The position numbers and the translations under genes were made by a program. This document shows positions 1-6,520 of a DNA stretch of 6,940 nucleotides, piece by piece. Position 1 is the first letter of the stretch, and the number at the start of each line of letters is the position of its first letter. The notes under the pieces were generated by a model, which was not told the origin of the DNA, searched no databases, and was given only the letters and a program-made list of their open reading frames with translations. Source of the stretch: Phycisphaerae bacterium. GTDB lineage: Bacteria; Planctomycetota; Phycisphaerae; UBA1845. Location: positions 1 to 6,940 of the forward strand of contig JAJDDU010000518.1 of the NCBI GenBank assembly GCA_029260155.1, read 5' to 3'.

Positions 1-951
1 ACGTCCAAGCAACTCTCCGAATTCCAGACGACGCTGTCACAAGTTCGCCCCCTGCCGCAGGAATTCATCGATGTGCTGCGGAAGATTCCTACCGATGTCC
101 CCATGATGGATGTGGTGCGCACCGGCGTGTCGTTCGCGGGGCACTTCGACCCCATCAAAGGCGATGCCCCCGACGATCTCCGCCGTCGCGCCGTCTGGTT
201 GATGGCGATCAGCGCAGGGGTGGTGGCCGCTCGCCTCCGATTGCTCAACAACCAAGAACCGCTCGAGCCCAAGCCGGGACTGTCCCACGCAGCACAATTG
301 CTCTATCAGGCCATCGGCGAAGAACCCGACGAAACAGCCACACGCCTGCTGGACCTGACCCTAATCCTCTACGCCGAACACGAATTCAACGCCAGCACCT
401 TCGCGACCCGCATCGTCGCGTCCACCCTGTCGGACATGGTGTCCGCCATTGTCACTGGCATCGGCACACTCAAAGGCCCGCTGCATGGCGGGGCCAACGA
501 AGCAGCCATGAACATGCTCGCCCAGTTCGACTCCCCCGAGGCTGCCTCGAAGTGGATTCAAGAAGCCTTCGTCAAAAAACACAAAGTCATGGGTTTCGGC
601 CACCGCGTCTACAAGAACGGCGACCACCGCGCCCACATCCTCGAAAACGAGCTACGCACGTTGGCTGAGCAAAAAGGCCAGAACAAGTGGATGGAGATTT
701 ACGATGCCATCAAAGATCCGATGGTCAACGAGAAAAAGATCTACCCAAACGTGGACTACCCTTGCGGCCTGACGTACTACTTGCTCGGACTGCCGATCGA
801 CATGTACACGCCCCTCTTCGTGTGCAGCCGCGTCACCGGCTGGTGTGCCCACTACATCGAGCAGTTCACCAACAACCGCCTCATCCGCCCCCTGAGTCGC
901 TACTCAGGCCCCGCAGAAAGAAAGGTCGCCCCGATTGCGCAACGCGTTTAG
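1..951 (+). CDS. Citrate synthase / 2-methylcitrate synthase, 5' end outside window
   Basis: This enzyme condenses acetyl-CoA with oxaloacetate to citrate (TCA cycle entry), or propionyl-CoA with oxaloacetate if it is the methylcitrate form; it is cytosolic. The frame is open from base 1, so the true start lies upstream. The GTG at 73 is internal, because the codons before it (reading EFQTTLSQVRPLPQEF) continue the normal N-terminal domain. About 316 codons are present against a usual 370-380, so some 55-60 residues are missing. All three catalytic residues are visible: His in LHGGAN (484-486), His in GFGHRVYK (601-603) and Asp in PNVDYP (754-756). The substrate-contact motif AEHEFNASTF and the C-terminal NNRLIRP are also present. 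This is the short, dimeric bacterial type. Sequence alone does not separate citrate from methylcitrate preference, and no prpB or prpD neighbour is visible. The stop overlaps the convergent gene, with no terminator hairpin between them. Confidence 0.95.
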   Translation, partial: TSKQLSEFQTTLSQVRPLPQEFIDVLRKIPTDVPMMDVVRTGVSFAGHFDPIKGDAPDDLRRRAVWLMAISAGVVAARLRLLNNQEPLEPKPGLSHAAQLLYQAIGEEPDETATRLLDLTLILYAEHEFNASTFATRIVASTLSDMVSAIVTGIGTLKGPLHGGANEAAMNMLAQFDSPEAASKWIQEAFVKKHKVMGFGHRVYKNGDHRAHILENELRTLAEQKGQNKWMEIYDAIKDPMVNEKKIYPNVDYPCGLTYYLLGLPIDMYTPLFVCSRVTGWCAHYIEQFTNNRLIRPLSRYSGPAERKVAPIAQRV

Positions 952-2114
952 CCCGGTAGGCCGGGGATGAACGATATGGCGATGGATACAGCAATGAGTA
1001 GGATGATGATCCACTCCAGGACTTCCATCCGCCGATTGGTTTGCCGGTCGGACATCTTCTCGTAGATGCTCTCAAGGGTTTGGAGCTTGCGGAGAATGCT
1101 CGTGTCCCATTCATTCAGGTGCATCCGATCTGAGGCCGACCGGTAGACACGCGCTAAGTACTGATCGCCGAGCAGCTTGACTGTGTTGTTGACCCCTTCG
1201 AACAATAGCGCACCGTCCATTTGCAGTTCCGCGACGCGCCGCAAGTCAGCGCCGTTAGAACTGTGCAAGAATGGGATTCCCCAACTCCGCCCGGTGACCG
1301 CCTTGTACGATTCACCCAGAGCGCGGTCCAGCCGGTCGTCGAGAAAACGAAGTTGAAGCAGTTCGACGTTGGCGTATTCGAGCACGGAGCGAACGTCGTC
1401 GGTGTTTTGATCGAGGATTAGTGTCGCATTCCAGTCGATGAAGACCGCGTCATCCGTGCCAAACGACAGCCTGCACTTCAAGGCTCCTTCGACCTCTTGC
1501 TCCGACAGGGTGGTGTGTTCGGCGCGGAGAATCTGAGCAAACTCCTGCTGAAACCGCAATGCCAACTGCTCCGGCGGCGCAGGCGGCGCGGTCGCCGTGA
1601 TTTCGTAAATGGCGTAGTCCTCAACCAGATTGGACATGCCCGGTTTCGTAACCACGGGTTCGATGGTCTGCAGAAGTTCGATGGCACGCCGCCGGGAATC
1701 AGCCAGCAGCGCTTCGTGGTCGTACAGACAGTCGCTCAACGCAAGCAGGTCGCTGAGGCCGCCACGCAACGGAATCGTATAAGTCACCGAAACCGCACCG
1801 AAATCGTAGATGACGGAATTGACTTCCCCGGAGGTTCGTAACGAGCCAACGAGAACCGGTGACGCCTTCTGGGCTACACGAAGCGGCGGCGGGTCGAACT
1901 CGAAATAGGTCGGAGCCCGGTGCTTGTGCCTGATGTGCTGACGCTGTTTGACGTCCGCGATGCGACGCTCTGCCGCATTCAAATCGACCGACAGCCCGAT
2001 CGAATAGGCGAAAATCGCGTAGCAAGTCCCCTGCTCGATGACCACGGACGGCGGAGCTGTTGCCCCGTCGCGGTCGCACCTCTTCACAATCCTATCTGCC
2101 GGCGTCTTTTCCAT
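948..2114 (-). CDS. RMD1/DUF155-like tail-anchored membrane protein (tentative)
   Basis: This 388-residue protein has no signal peptide and a single hydrophobic segment at its very C-terminus (residues about 367-385, LEWIIILLIAVSIAISFIPG), so it probably sits in the cytosol anchored by its tail. The overall plan resembles the RMD1/DUF155 family: an N-terminal alpha/beta part with a DFGAVSV-like strand (residues 104-110), a long helical, charged middle (about 240-365, probably coiled), then the LEW-plus-membrane-helix ending typical of that family. RMD1-family proteins have no well-defined biochemical activity in bacteria; yeast and plant relatives affect meiotic division and mitochondrial or organelle function. 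The ATG at 2114 is preceded by GAGGG about 4 bases upstream, which supports this start. The gene overlaps the citrate synthase stop by 4 bp tail to tail and lies 252 bp downstream of the acyltransferase fusion on the same strand. The family assignment rests on remembered motif shape, not a search. A generic coiled-coil membrane protein is the alternative. Confidence 0.8.
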   Translation of the reverse strand: MEKTPADRIVKRCDRDGATAPPSVVIEQGTCYAIFAYSIGLSVDLNAAERRIADVKQRQHIRHKHRAPTYFEFDPPPLRVAQKASPVLVGSLRTSGEVNSVIYDFGAVSVTYTIPLRGGLSDLLALSDCLYDHEALLADSRRRAIELLQTIEPVVTKPGMSNLVEDYAIYEITATAPPAPPEQLALRFQQEFAQILRAEHTTLSEQEVEGALKCRLSFGTDDAVFIDWNATLILDQNTDDVRSVLEYANVELLQLRFLDDRLDRALGESYKAVTGRSWGIPFLHSSNGADLRRVAELQMDGALLFEGVNNTVKLLGDQYLARVYRSASDRMHLNEWDTSILRKLQTLESIYEKMSDRQTNRRMEVLEWIIILLIAVSIAISFIPGLPG

Positions 2115-2366
2115 GGATCCCTCACACTCAATCCCGAGTCTAGCTTAATCGCGACGGAGTACCAAACAACAAGACAAATCACGCGACCTGCGAGTTCCGC
2201 TGGCACGTTAGGTTGTTCACTCTCCTGCGAATCGAACGTCCGATCACGAGGCGACGCCGCCACGCATGTGGCGCACTGCGCAAACGGACGCACCCAGCGA
2301 CGACAGGCCGCTGTTTTGGACTCCGGCAACGTGCGACTACCGCGAAGCGGCAAGGTGGATTGAGAT
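2115..2366. other. Intergenic gap between two minus-strand genes, weak hairpin only
   Basis: No coding sequence is convincing here. The only ordered structure I see is a 6-bp perfect hairpin, CGCCAC-GCAT-GTGGCG (2258-2273), without a T-run on either side, so it is not a clear intrinsic terminator. A second short one, CCGC-GAA-GCGG (about 2340-2350), lies just beyond the stop of the acyltransferase fusion. The promoter of the RMD1-like gene should lie in this gap, but I could not pick a convincing -35/-10 pair. The GAGGG ribosome-binding site falls at about 2119-2123. Confidence 0.4.
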
Positions 2367-4256
2367 TCAAGACGATTGCTTGGTCGGCGCGAGGTCCATA
2401 ATCGCGCCGTAGATCTTCTGGCTCGCGGCGTCGAGCGTTCCCTGCCCCTTGCCACCGGAGAACTCCGACAAATCCACTGCGGGACCGAATACGATCCGGG
2501 CGTTGTGTCGGCTTATCGCCGCACGCGACATCGAGTCTCCAAACCGCGTCCCGCTGATGTGTGCCGGAACGACCTTGGCACCCGTGCGTAATGCCAGCAT
2601 CGCGACACCGTTCTTGACTTGATTGGGCTCGCCGCTTTTCGGAATCCCGCCTTGAATGAAAATGCCAACCGCCTCGCCCCGGTGAAGCCGGCGGAGCGCC
2701 TCTTTCGTCGCGCCGATGTCGTGCTCGCCGCGTCGCACCGGAATGCACATGGCAACACGAATAAAGTGTCCGAAAAACGGCATGTTGCGATACTCAGCCG
2801 CGATCATGAACGACATCCGCCGATACCTGCAGCACACCTGCATCAACAGCGGGTCGATCACACAACCGTGATTCGCCGTGACGATCACCGGTCCTTCGCG
2901 CGGCACCGTACACGGGCCGACCTTCACCAACCGGTACCAAAACCGAACACCGAATTCGGTGATGTTGCGATAGAACACATACAGCCTCTCGCCGCGCGTC
3001 TGACGCAAACGCACCGACAGCGTCAACGCCCCCACACCGAAAAGCAGCAGCGTCACGCCGACCAAGACGTACCCTGCCCACTGATCGAGATTCTCCCAGT
3101 GGGGGATCCCGAGGGTGCCCGTCACAACCAACAGGCCGCCCACCGTCGCCAAGCCCAATATCCCGAACACCCGCCCGCGATACTGATTCGGCACCATCTT
3201 TTGCAAGAGAGCATTGTAGCTGACCGCGATGCCCGCCCCAAAAAAACCGCTCGCCAGCACACTGGCAGCCCCCAACGCGTACGCCACCGACGGATCAAAA
3301 CCGGCGAACACCGTTACCGTCAGCCCACCGACCGACAGCCCCGTGCCGAACAGCGACCACGTGATTGCCATTTCGCTACGCAGCGCGTTGCCCAGGATCA
3401 ACAGTGCAACGGCCCCACACGCGAGCCCCAGCCCGATCCACGCCGGAAAATACGCCATGTCCGTAAACGTGCCGCCGTACACGTCTTTCACGATCGCGGG
3501 GACGACGCTACGAACCGACGCTCCACAGAACCAAAACACAACGCCGATCCCGATCAACGCACCCACACGCCGGTGACCGCGGATGTAACGAAACCCTTCG
3601 ATCATGCCCCGAAGGAACGGCTCCCGCTGCCGCACCGAGCCCTCTATCGGACTCTCGCGCCGGCAGATCAGAAAAACGCAAAACGCACTCGCCGCGAAAG
3701 TGCCGGCATCAAGGTTGAACGCAGCCTGAATATACCCGTGGTCCGCCAGCTTTCCGCTGACCACGGCCGCGAACATCGTCGCGATCATGCCCAAGCCGCT
3801 GATCATCGCGTTGGCCGGCACTAGGGACTCGCTCTTCACCAGACACGGAACCATCGCTTGTCGGGCGGGCGCGAACACAGCAGCGAACACGCCGACGATT
3901 CCCAAAGGGAGGAACGGACCCCATTCGTTCCCGAATATCTCGGAACCGCGGTCGATCAACAAAATAAATGTCAGCATGACCACGACACGCGCCAAGTCCG
4001 CCGCGATCATCAACCTTCGACGCGAAAACCGGTCCGCTACCGCACCCGCCAACGGACCGAGAACGAAGAACGGCAGCATGAACACGAACGTCATCCGCGC
4101 TTGCATGGGCGTGATGTTGATACTCGGGTCCAGGGCATCCTGGTGGGCTAGAATCGCCATTTCCGACAGATGATCGCCCATGGCGCTGATCCCATAGGCG
4201 CACCACAGCAGCAGGAAATCCCGGTTCTTCAGCAGTGATTTGGTGGTCGACTTCAC
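2367..4256 (-). CDS. MFS transporter fused to PlsC-type lysophospholipid acyltransferase
   Basis: This 629-residue fusion has two parts. Residues about 12-415 form an MFS transporter with roughly 12 hydrophobic segments and a motif A-like loop GAVADRFSRRR (71-81), similar to the LplT lysophospholipid flippase group. Residues about 430-625 form a cytosolic PlsC/LPLAT acyltransferase. Its motif I is NHGCVID (462-468, an H-x4-D pair at H463/D468), motif II includes PVRRG (506-510), and motif IV is KVVPAHISGT (561-570). By family knowledge, such a fusion would bring lysophospholipid across the inner membrane and re-acylate it. Motif III is odd: the usual F-P-E-G-T-R reads F-I-Q-G-G-I (533-538). 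Related fusions often carry a third acyl-ACP synthetase (AMP-binding) domain, as in Aas; it is absent, and the 252 bp after the stop hold no trace of it. The GTG start at 4256 is supported by AAGAGG 5 bases upstream. Substrate and activity are inferred. Confidence 0.9.
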   Translation of the reverse strand: MKSTTKSLLKNRDFLLLWCAYGISAMGDHLSEMAILAHQDALDPSINITPMQARMTFVFMLPFFVLGPLAGAVADRFSRRRLMIAADLARVVVMLTFILLIDRGSEIFGNEWGPFLPLGIVGVFAAVFAPARQAMVPCLVKSESLVPANAMISGLGMIATMFAAVVSGKLADHGYIQAAFNLDAGTFAASAFCVFLICRRESPIEGSVRQREPFLRGMIEGFRYIRGHRRVGALIGIGVVFWFCGASVRSVVPAIVKDVYGGTFTDMAYFPAWIGLGLACGAVALLILGNALRSEMAITWSLFGTGLSVGGLTVTVFAGFDPSVAYALGAASVLASGFFGAGIAVSYNALLQKMVPNQYRGRVFGILGLATVGGLLVVTGTLGIPHWENLDQWAGYVLVGVTLLLFGVGALTLSVRLRQTRGERLYVFYRNITEFGVRFWYRLVKVGPCTVPREGPVIVTANHGCVIDPLLMQVCCRYRRMSFMIAAEYRNMPFFGHFIRVAMCIPVRRGEHDIGATKEALRRLHRGEAVGIFIQGGIPKSGEPNQVKNGVAMLALRTGAKVVPAHISGTRFGDSMSRAAISRHNARIVFGPAVDLSEFSGGKGQGTLDAASQKIYGAIMDLAPTKQSS

Positions 4257-4451
4257 GCAATCCTCTTGTTCGTGACGCGGTCGTCAAAACGCGGATTGTA
4301 GACCCCTTCGACCTCCCTTCCAATCCCCGAAAACGCAAGCCGCCGTGCGAATTACCCAACCGGTAACTCAAGCATGCCGCGAACCCTTCCGATGATTGCC
4401 CAGAAATGAAGTTTTTGGCTTTTGTCACGTCAGAACAATCGGAGAGTGTAA
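4257..4451. promoter_or_regulatory. Divergent intergenic region carrying both start signals
   Basis: This 195-bp gap separates the leftward acyltransferase fusion from the rightward small basic gene, so both promoters should lie here. Visible on the plus strand is the ribosome-binding site GGAGAG (4441-4446), 5 bases before the ATG at 4452. On the minus strand, AAGAGG sits 5 bases before the GTG at 4256. A small inverted repeat, TTACC-CAACC-GGTAA (4352-4366), could be an operator but is short enough to be chance. No -35/-10 pair with good matches at proper spacing was found. Confidence 0.4.
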
Positions 4452-4910
4452 ATGGCTATGAATAGATCAGCACGCATGGGTTCGACCTCACGCAGTTCGT
4501 GGGCTTCGAGCTCGAGAAGCTCGCACAGTTCCACAAGGTCGATGGGCAAGAAGCCCGTCTCCGGCTACCAGTCGGTGTGGAACTGCTTCAACAACAAAAT
4601 CTCGTCGTACAAGTTCCTCACGGCCCAGACCATGGGCCCCGCGAAGCACGGCCGGCCGACCGCGGCCTCGCTGAACACCTTCGCGAAGTGGATCGAAAAG
4701 GGCGCGATCGTCCACAAGGTGACGCCCACTCAGCTCAAGCGGTGGTCCAACACGAGCCAGCAGTTCAAGACTGTCAGCTCTGCCAAGACCGCCATGTGCA
4801 AGAAGTTCGGCAAGGGCCCGATCAAGGCCGTCATCTGCAACAAGACCGGGGGATTCCTGGTCGCCACAGCCCCCGCCTGGCGGGGAAAATCGTTCAAGTT
4901 CCCCTCCTAA
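4452..4910 (+). CDS. Small, very basic Ser/Arg-rich protein of unknown function
   Basis: I do not recognise an experimentally described family. The 152-residue product has 26 Lys/Arg and only one acidic residue (Glu82), so it is strongly cationic. Residues 5-30 are a low-complexity tail of Ser, Arg, Thr and His, reminiscent of disordered nucleic-acid-binding tails. Residues 36-150 look folded: an aromatic-rich stretch (GYQSVWNCFNNKISSYKFL), a helical block with LNTFAKWIEKGAIVHKV (74-90), TPTQLKRW (91-98), and a C-terminal beta-like part (IKAVICNKTGGFLVATAP). There is no signal peptide or membrane segment. The start is set by GGAGAG five bases upstream of the ATG at 4452, so the Ser/Arg tail is probably translated; a start at Met31 would remove it but has no good ribosome-binding site in view. 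The gene stands alone and ends before a strong terminator. A role in DNA or RNA binding is inference from charge only. Confidence 0.8.
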   Translation: MAMNRSARMGSTSRSSWASSSRSSHSSTRSMGKKPVSGYQSVWNCFNNKISSYKFLTAQTMGPAKHGRPTAASLNTFAKWIEKGAIVHKVTPTQLKRWSNTSQQFKTVSSAKTAMCKKFGKGPIKAVICNKTGGFLVATAPAWRGKSFKFPS

Positions 4911-4929
4911 GGGAACAACCCAATTACGC

Positions 4930-4998
4930 GAACGCTCACGTGTAGCGTTCACCCGCCTAAGCGGGCGCGAACAAAGAGAACACTCCGCCGTCTGGCGG
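4930..4998 (+). other. Three consecutive hairpins in the 3' region of the basic-protein gene
   Basis: Three perfect stem-loops follow the stop codon: GAACGCT/AGCGTTC (4930-4936 with 4944-4950, 7-nt loop), CCCGC-CTAA-GCGGG (4952-4965) and CCGCC-GTCT-GGCGG (4985-4998). None has a T-run after it, so they are not intrinsic terminators by themselves. They could protect the mRNA 3' end, form a protein-binding or structured RNA segment, or be degenerate repeat units. They lie between the gene and its terminator and are therefore expected to be transcribed. Confidence 0.55.
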
Positions 4999-5019
4999 GA
5001 CAAGACGTGACAAGCCTCC

Positions 5020-5054
5020 GGGCGGTCCGATTCATCGGACCGCCCTTGCTTTTT
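5020..5054 (+). terminator. Rho-independent terminator of the basic-protein gene
   Basis: A perfect 11-bp stem (5020-5030 with 5035-5045, GGGCGGTCCGA pairing with TCGGACCGCCC) closes a TTCA tetraloop and is followed by TTGCTTTTT. It lies about 110 bases after the stop at 4910 and fits a plus-strand intrinsic terminator. The minus strand has no T-run after the stem, so it acts in one direction only. Confidence 0.9.
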
Positions 5055-5122
5055 GCGCCGATCAAGTAACTTGGAGTAACTGCCCGTAGGGTGTGGTCGC
5101 TCATCGTAGCATCGCGCAGGAC

Positions 5123-5206
5123 GGGTGCCACTGGCGGCTTGCCCGCCAGTGTTTCGCAAGAGCAAGGTTGCGGAGACACTGGCGGGCAAGCTGCCAGTGG
5201 CACACC
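5123..5206. repeat. REP/BIME-like long inverted repeat made of two palindromic units
   Basis: Two 28-base arms (5125-5152 and 5176-5203) are inverted copies matching at 27 of 28 positions; the one mismatch would be a G-U pair in RNA. Each arm is itself a palindrome: CACTGGCGG-CTTGC-CCGCCAGTG at 5129-5151, and its partner at 5177-5199 with a GCAAG loop and one mismatch. The 23-base spacer carries a further small stem, CGCAA/TTGCG (5155-5159 with 5168-5172). Two palindromic units in opposite orientation in an intergenic spot is the layout of REP/BIME elements, which are spread by RAYT-type (IS200-like) transposases in other bacteria. No such transposase is in this window. Confidence 0.75.
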
Positions 5207-5403
5207 GCCCACAGAGTGAAAGCTGACGGGACACCAGCCGGCGAGCGGGCCAAACGAGATCGTCTGCGTCGAACGGTCAGTGCGACATCGCTGGATCGAC
5301 CTCGATACCTTCCCTGAAGCTCACGGATCGCAATCCGTGGGTCCGACCAAACCGCGAACTTCGTCTGCAATCCACGTCGCTCGCTCAAACCAGCGCGGTC
5401 ATA
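5207..5403. other. Intergenic tail between the REP-like element and the truncated dockerin-family copy
   Basis: I see no gene here. It contains one perfect 7-bp hairpin, CACGGAT-CGCA-ATCCGTG (5322-5339), without a T-run on either side. Transcripts of the leftward dockerin-family array would run into this stretch and then into the REP-like element, so either structure might end or stabilise that message. With 4911-5206 this makes a 493-bp span free of genes. Confidence 0.4.
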
Positions 5404-5676
5404 TCAAGCGTCCTCGTCATCCTCGCCCGCTTGGTCTTCCAGCTCCCGGCGGTAGAAATCTCGCGTCGTGCACTCAGGCGGGCACTGGAGGACAATGGGC
5501 CCCTGGAACAACCAGCCAGCCTCAACCCATCGCTCCGCCGGAAACAGCGTGTCAAGGTGAATCCAGCCGTCGCCGGTTTCCTCCGGAAAGGCGGTGCCCT
5601 CATATGACACTACTTGTGCGAATCCGGGGACCGCGAGCGTGGTCATCCACAATACAATGCCGAGCATTCCGCGCAC
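5404..5676 (-). pseudogene. Truncated copy of the tandem secreted dockerin-family gene
   Basis: This 90-residue frame is the N-terminal part of the neighbouring full-length copy. It keeps the signal peptide (WMTTLAVPGFAQ, cleavage likely after GFA) and the sequence up to DFYRRELEDQAG, then leaves homology at about base 5420, adds EDDEDA and stops at a TGA. Everything after residue 83 of the full copy is lost, including the beta-rich middle and both calcium-binding loops. The start is the GTG at 5676, aligned with the start of the full copy, with GGTGGTGA (one mismatch to the ideal site) just upstream inside the end of the preceding gene. The start, ribosome-binding site and signal peptide are intact, so a short secreted peptide could still be made. 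I favour a remnant of tandem duplication over a functional small gene. Confidence 0.75.
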
Positions 5677-5678
5677 GG

Positions 5679-6518
5679 CTACTCACCACCGGTGTAGGCG
5701 AGTTGGAACAGGGCGAGGTCGTGAAAATCGACGTCGGAGTCGAGGTCCATGTCGGCGAAAAGGCAACCGGCGCGGGCTTCGGTGCCGGGACCGCCTTCGG
5801 AATGACATTCGGCGAAAAACGGAAAGTCCGCGTGGTCAGTCAGTCCGTCCCCGGTCATATCGCCCGACCCCGAATCGGGGATTCGGCCGAATCTCACATT
5901 ATCCCATTTTGTCACGCTGTCCTCGATCGCCGCGCGGGCGCCGAAAGTGATGCTGGAGTCGCCGGTCGGGTAGAAGGCCTCGGCCGGACCGTCGTCGATA
6001 ACCTCCCCGTTGATCGTGAAGCGATAGGTTCCGGTCGGGGCCGTGTTTTGAAGTTCCAAGCGATACCGATGTGCTACGCCTTCCTCGATGTCCGCGAACA
6101 CAATGAGAAACTGCGAGCCCCGTTTGAACGACATCCGATCCCTGGCAATTGTGAAGTGGTAAAGAACACCGGATGTCCCACCGCCCACGATCGAGGCAGG
6201 CGCCACGGCGCCAAACGCCTGCGGTCCCGTCGTCAAGACAACCCACTCGAGAAACCACGAATCCCCATCCGCCTGGTCGTCCAAATCTCGACGGTAGAAG
6301 TCCTGCGTCCAGCAGTGCGGAGGGCACGGGAGGACAACCGGAGCCTGGATCAACCATCCGTCTTCAAGGGACCGTTCGGCGAGATTGACTTGTTCGTCGC
6401 GGGTCCAGCCATCGCCGGTTTCCTCCGGAAAGGCGGCGCCATCGTATGACACAATCTGTGCGAAACCGGGGACCGCGAGCGTGGTCATGCACAAAGCAAT
6501 ACCACGCATTCGATGCAC
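5679..6518 (-). CDS. Secreted protein with C-terminal dockerin-like calcium-binding tail, full-length copy
   Basis: This 279-residue protein has a signal peptide (residues 1-20, cut likely at PGFA-Q), a beta-rich middle (about 22-212) resembling a lectin- or LamG-like sandwich, and a C-terminal dockerin-like tail. Loop 1 is DMTGDGLTDHAD (220-231) and loop 2 is DMDLDSDVDFHD (256-267); both place Asp at the calcium-binding positions. They are joined by a linker with two Cys (238, 251) and the GGPG turn. A CPPHC pair lies at 65-69. Dockerin-like tails bind calcium and, in cellulosome bacteria, cohesins; in planctomycetes their partner is mostly unknown. The start is GTG at 6518: a perfect GGAGGTGA site lies 6 bases upstream, whereas the ATG at 6509 would be 15 bases away. 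It is the middle member of an 842-bp tandem array and ends in the same TGGE as the next copy. No catalytic motif is recognisable. Confidence 0.85.
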   Translation of the reverse strand: MHRMRGIALCMTTLAVPGFAQIVSYDGAAFPEETGDGWTRDEQVNLAERSLEDGWLIQAPVVLPCPPHCWTQDFYRRDLDDQADGDSWFLEWVVLTTGPQAFGAVAPASIVGGGTSGVLYHFTIARDRMSFKRGSQFLIVFADIEEGVAHRYRLELQNTAPTGTYRFTINGEVIDDGPAEAFYPTGDSSITFGARAAIEDSVTKWDNVRFGRIPDSGSGDMTGDGLTDHADFPFFAECHSEGGPGTEARAGCLFADMDLDSDVDFHDLALFQLAYTGGE

Positions 6519-6520
6519 TG

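Noticed and set aside
2619..3824. A 401-codon open frame on the plus strand, antisense to the MFS-acyltransferase fusion
   Set aside because: Its product is rich in Arg, His, Pro and Gln with no domain pattern, as expected of the reverse strand of a GC-rich gene, while the minus-strand frame has clear transporter and acyltransferase motifs.
4396..4424. Possible promoter TTGCCC with a 17-base spacer upstream of the basic-protein gene
   Set aside because: The matching -10 position reads CTTTTG, a poor fit, so I did not call it.
5123..5206. The long inverted repeat as a CRISPR fragment or a transposon end
   Set aside because: There are only two units, in opposite orientation and separated by a 23-base spacer that itself folds. 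No transposase, direct target duplication or spacer series is visible.
4488..5234. A 248-codon minus-strand frame over the basic-protein gene and the hairpins
   Set aside because: It crosses the terminator and the REP-like repeat and is compositionally an antisense shadow; the plus-strand gene has a proper ribosome-binding site and terminator.
5280..6449. A 389-codon open frame on the plus strand across the tandem array
   Set aside because: It runs antisense through two dockerin-family copies and across their junction, and lacks motifs and a good ribosome-binding site; the minus-strand copies have signal peptides and conserved calcium loops.
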